Assembly (NCBI GenBank): GCA_022821875.1
Contig: JAJECV010000102.1
Location: 1-34,906, forward strand
From: Rhodothermales bacterium
GTDB taxonomy: Bacteria > Bacteroidota > Rhodothermia > Rhodothermales > Bin80
DNA length: 34,906 nucleotides
Reading direction: 5' to 3'
Positions 32,639 to 34,906 of this stretch are shown here, one piece after another. The translations under genes were made by a program, and so were the position numbers. Every line of letters starts with the position of its first letter. The stretch's first letter is position 1. The notes beneath the pieces were generated by a model that had not been told where the DNA came from, did no database searches, and saw only the letters and a program-made list of their open reading frames with translations.

Positions 32639-34906
32639 ATGAAACGCATTACAAAATGGGGGGGGGGTAATTCCCTTCTGACTTTTCTAGCACTGCTGAC
32701 CGTTCTGGTCCTTCCCCGCAGTGCATTTTCTCAGGACACCTACTATGTGGACACAGTGAATGGCGGTGGCACCTGTACTGCAAACGACAATACAACTCCA
32801 TGTACGCTGACGGCTGCGTTAGACGCGGTGAGCGGCGGCGATGATACGGTTGCGATCCGGGTTCGGAGGGAAGGCGGTTCCGTGATGATTACCGGGAATC
32901 ACACCATAGACGAAGCGATTACCTTTGCGACGTACCAGAGAGGCGGCGGCGGTCTGGTCAGCGGGATGCTGGACTTTACGGGGACGGTGACCCTGTCTTC
33001 GGATGGTCAGTTTACGCCCTACAAGATGGAGGATGTGACGGTAAGTGTTCAGTTCAAGGATGTGACGCTTTCCACGACGAGCACGCAGCCCTTCGGGATG
33101 GATACGGAGGGACGCTGGTCGATTTCGGGTGCATTGACAACGGGGAATGCGACCATAGACAAACTGGTGGTAGATGAGCATCTGACGGTTAAGGGGATAG
33201 ATGCGGATACCGGTGAAGCCGGTCATCAGGCACCGACGCTTGTCGTGAAGGACTTAGATGTAAAATCAGGCACGTTAATGATAGGGACAAAGGAGGAGGA
33301 CATGGATTCGACGGTGGAGCTGCGGGTTCCGCTGCAGAAGACCGATACGCTGGTGGTGGACGGCATGATTGCGGGTACGGGGGCGCTGTGGATTGCGCAC
33401 CTGAATACGGCGGCCGAGCGGGGCGCGACCGGATTTGACCTGCACCGGACAACCGAGTACAGGCCGCATGCAACGGATCTGAAGAAAGATATGGGCTGCG
33501 CGCAGGTTCGTGGCGGCGGGGAGATCCGGAACGATATCTATGCGATTGCTTCCGGGAATGTGTGTATCAGTCTGAAGAAGGTTGGCGGGCTTTTTGCGGC
33601 GGGAAGTATCCAGAGTGATCTGGCGAACACGAACAATGACACGGATCCCGCTCTGGACAATGACAGTCTTACGACGGATCTGATATTCCGGCGGGATGTA
33701 GAGGTGACGGGAGATGTTCAGCAGTGGAATGATGCGCGTGTGGTTTTCGAGAAGAAGTCAACGATCCAGGGGAGTGTCATTCTGGATGCAGGTGCATTGC
33801 CGGATGTCATTAACACGACCAGTTTCGGAACCCCGAATATGCCGGTAGATCTTTTTACCTCACAGTTTGTCCGTGTGGGTCTGGAATGTGATAATCGCCA
33901 ATATGAGATCATTTGGTCTGATCTGCGAACCTCTTCGCGTGGAATGAAAGTATCGGGAGTTCAGTTTGCAGGGGATACGACGATTGAGAAGGATTTAGTG
34001 CATCGGCATGACTATTGGGAAAGTGGTGGGAATAGAAGGGATAACATTTGTCGTATCAGGTCCCTTTTTTTGGCAGATTCGACAGGTACAGTGGGTCAGA
34101 CCTACACATCTCATATCAAGGGAGATATATACGCAGAATCTGGTATGGAGATAATTCTGGATGGATATGCTGCTCCAGATGGGGATGATCAAGGCGATGA
34201 TCCCGATTACTATTTACTTCACAATCTGAATCTGGATGGGGATATCTATGATTATACTGGAGGTTTATCAGGAAGCATAAGAATGGGTGCACCGGCAGTT
34301 ACCGAGATTGATGGAATGTGTACTTCGAAAGATCTTGAGTTGGGTAAGGGTAATCGCGTGACCTTAACGAATAAGGGACCTCACTTAATAATCCTTGATA
34401 CTAATGTTGTTATTGAATCACTGGTCGTTCTAGAAGAGTTGAAAATTCAAGCTTTACCGCGTCCAAATAATCCCACCTTAATTGGGAAATTACGTGTTGC
34501 GGATCTTCATATTGGAGATGGCGGAGAACTCGTTACCGGTGGTGATGTCACAATCGGCTCTTTTACGGGTGGATTTGGCAGACTCATTCTTGAAGGCGAA
34601 GGGATCCAGGGAACGATTGATCCCGAATCCAAGCTCGGCAAGATTGTCTATGCCAGCAGCAGCACTGACCAAGTGCCTCTGCGTGTTTTGGTGGATGGTG
34701 CGTATGTTGAAGGTTCAGGCGAGGTTGCCTCCTTCCATCTGCCGGCGGGTTCGGCGATGCGTATAGAGGAACCGATGGAGGTGGAAACATTAGGTCTGTG
34801 CAGCGGAAGTGTGATTCTGGTGGATGATGAGGATCCGAAAACCAAGACGATCACCGTCACCGAAGCGCTGCATATCAAAGACGGGATGCTGGAACTGGAC
34901 CGGAAT
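32639..34906 (+). CDS. Large secreted surface protein, N-terminal 756 residues (3' end outside window)
   Basis: The frame opens at the ATG at 32639 and runs without a stop to the window edge. Codons 7-10 are TGG GGG GGG GGT, spanning the ten-G run, so the frame depends on the exact count. Residues 1-33 form a signal peptide ('LLTFLALLTVLVLP', likely cut after 'AFSQ'). The rest is rich in Gly, Asp, Thr and Val, with repeating short strands such as 'GDIYAESGMEIILDG' and 'LNLDGDIYDYTGG', suggesting a beta-helix or adhesin-type fold, but no named domain was recognised. The middle part (about 33,900-34,540) is clearly more AT-rich than the rest. A TAAGTTTG at 32573-32580 resembles the Bacteroidota -7 promoter element, with an imperfect upstream spacing. 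Confidence 0.8.
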   Translation, partial: MKRITKWGGGNSLLTFLALLTVLVLPRSAFSQDTYYVDTVNGGGTCTANDNTTPCTLTAALDAVSGGDDTVAIRVRREGGSVMITGNHTIDEAITFATYQRGGGGLVSGMLDFTGTVTLSSDGQFTPYKMEDVTVSVQFKDVTLSTTSTQPFGMDTEGRWSISGALTTGNATIDKLVVDEHLTVKGIDADTGEAGHQAPTLVVKDLDVKSGTLMIGTKEEDMDSTVELRVPLQKTDTLVVDGMIAGTGALWIAHLNTAAERGATGFDLHRTTEYRPHATDLKKDMGCAQVRGGGEIRNDIYAIASGNVCISLKKVGGLFAAGSIQSDLANTNNDTDPALDNDSLTTDLIFRRDVEVTGDVQQWNDARVVFEKKSTIQGSVILDAGALPDVINTTSFGTPNMPVDLFTSQFVRVGLECDNRQYEIIWSDLRTSSRGMKVSGVQFAGDTTIEKDLVHRHDYWESGGNRRDNICRIRSLFLADSTGTVGQTYTSHIKGDIYAESGMEIILDGYAAPDGDDQGDDPDYYLLHNLNLDGDIYDYTGGLSGSIRMGAPAVTEIDGMCTSKDLELGKGNRVTLTNKGPHLIILDTNVVIESLVVLEELKIQALPRPNNPTLIGKLRVADLHIGDGGELVTGGDVTIGSFTGGFGRLILEGEGIQGTIDPESKLGKIVYASSSTDQVPLRVLVDGAYVEGSGEVASFHLPAGSAMRIEEPMEVETLGLCSGSVILVDDEDPKTKTITVTEALHIKDGMLELDRN
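32658..32667 (+). repeat. Ten-base G homopolymer inside the start of the surface-protein gene
   Basis: Ten G in a row, codons 7-10 of the surface-protein gene. With ten the frame is open. With nine it ends at TGA after about 13 codons, and with eleven it ends at TAA after 10 codons. This is the pattern of slipped-strand on/off switching. Confidence 0.75.

Noticed and set aside
1-34906. CRISPR array, tRNA or rRNA genes
   Set aside because: No regular spaced repeats and no tRNA-like or rRNA-like segments were seen on reading; a dedicated scan could still find a tRNA.

Overview
The window looks like chromosomal DNA from a bacterium of the Bacteroidota/Rhodothermota kind. The main clue is two secreted proteins whose C-terminal domain has the NYPNPFNPSTRIQFDLP-type signature used by type IX secretion (T9SS) in those groups. 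Moderate GC, closely packed genes and few Shine-Dalgarno sites fit. No 16S rRNA, tRNA or CRISPR array was seen, so the lineage stays an inference.

Layout. 1-1300: the end of an ATPase-like gene cut by the window edge, then a tyrosine-recombinase gene that has lost its catalytic half. 1403-7360 (minus strand): a large type IIG-like restriction-modification enzyme, then, in transcription order from 7360 downwards, xseB, a small conserved protein, a TrkA-type K+ channel and an L,D-transpeptidase. 7551-9616 (minus): a type II restriction system with an intact DNA methyltransferase and a TdeIII-like nuclease whose C-terminus is frameshifted. 9857-13622: an SDR oxidoreductase, a tandem YjbQ-domain protein, xseA (about 4.4 kb from xseB) and a low-molecular-weight tyrosine phosphatase.

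13891-31686 is the most unusual part. A 3438-residue polyketide synthase (18617-28933) has the order KS-AT-DH-cMT-ER-KR-ACP-KS-AT. The second AT has lost all its catalytic motifs and the second module has no ACP of its own. A free-standing ACP gene follows 200 bases downstream. dTDP-glucose 4,6-dehydratase (rfbB) and a HAD phosphatase follow on the same strand. The block is bracketed by two paralogous, oppositely oriented genes for secreted double-Cache proteins with T9SS sorting domains. These share a perfect 54-base inverted repeat, a possible substrate for inverting the 17 kb between them. A decayed IS256-family transposase lies between the PKS start and the right-hand paralog.

31690-34906: a strong terminator, a compact group II intron RNA with no reverse-transcriptase ORF, and then a large secreted protein that is open to the window edge. 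Its reading frame passes through a run of ten G within the signal-peptide region, a classic arrangement for phase variation.

Reading as a whole (inference): an accessory/surface region that combines DNA defence genes, a reducing polyketide pathway possibly linked to a deoxysugar, and secreted T9SS proteins, with several mobile-element scars.
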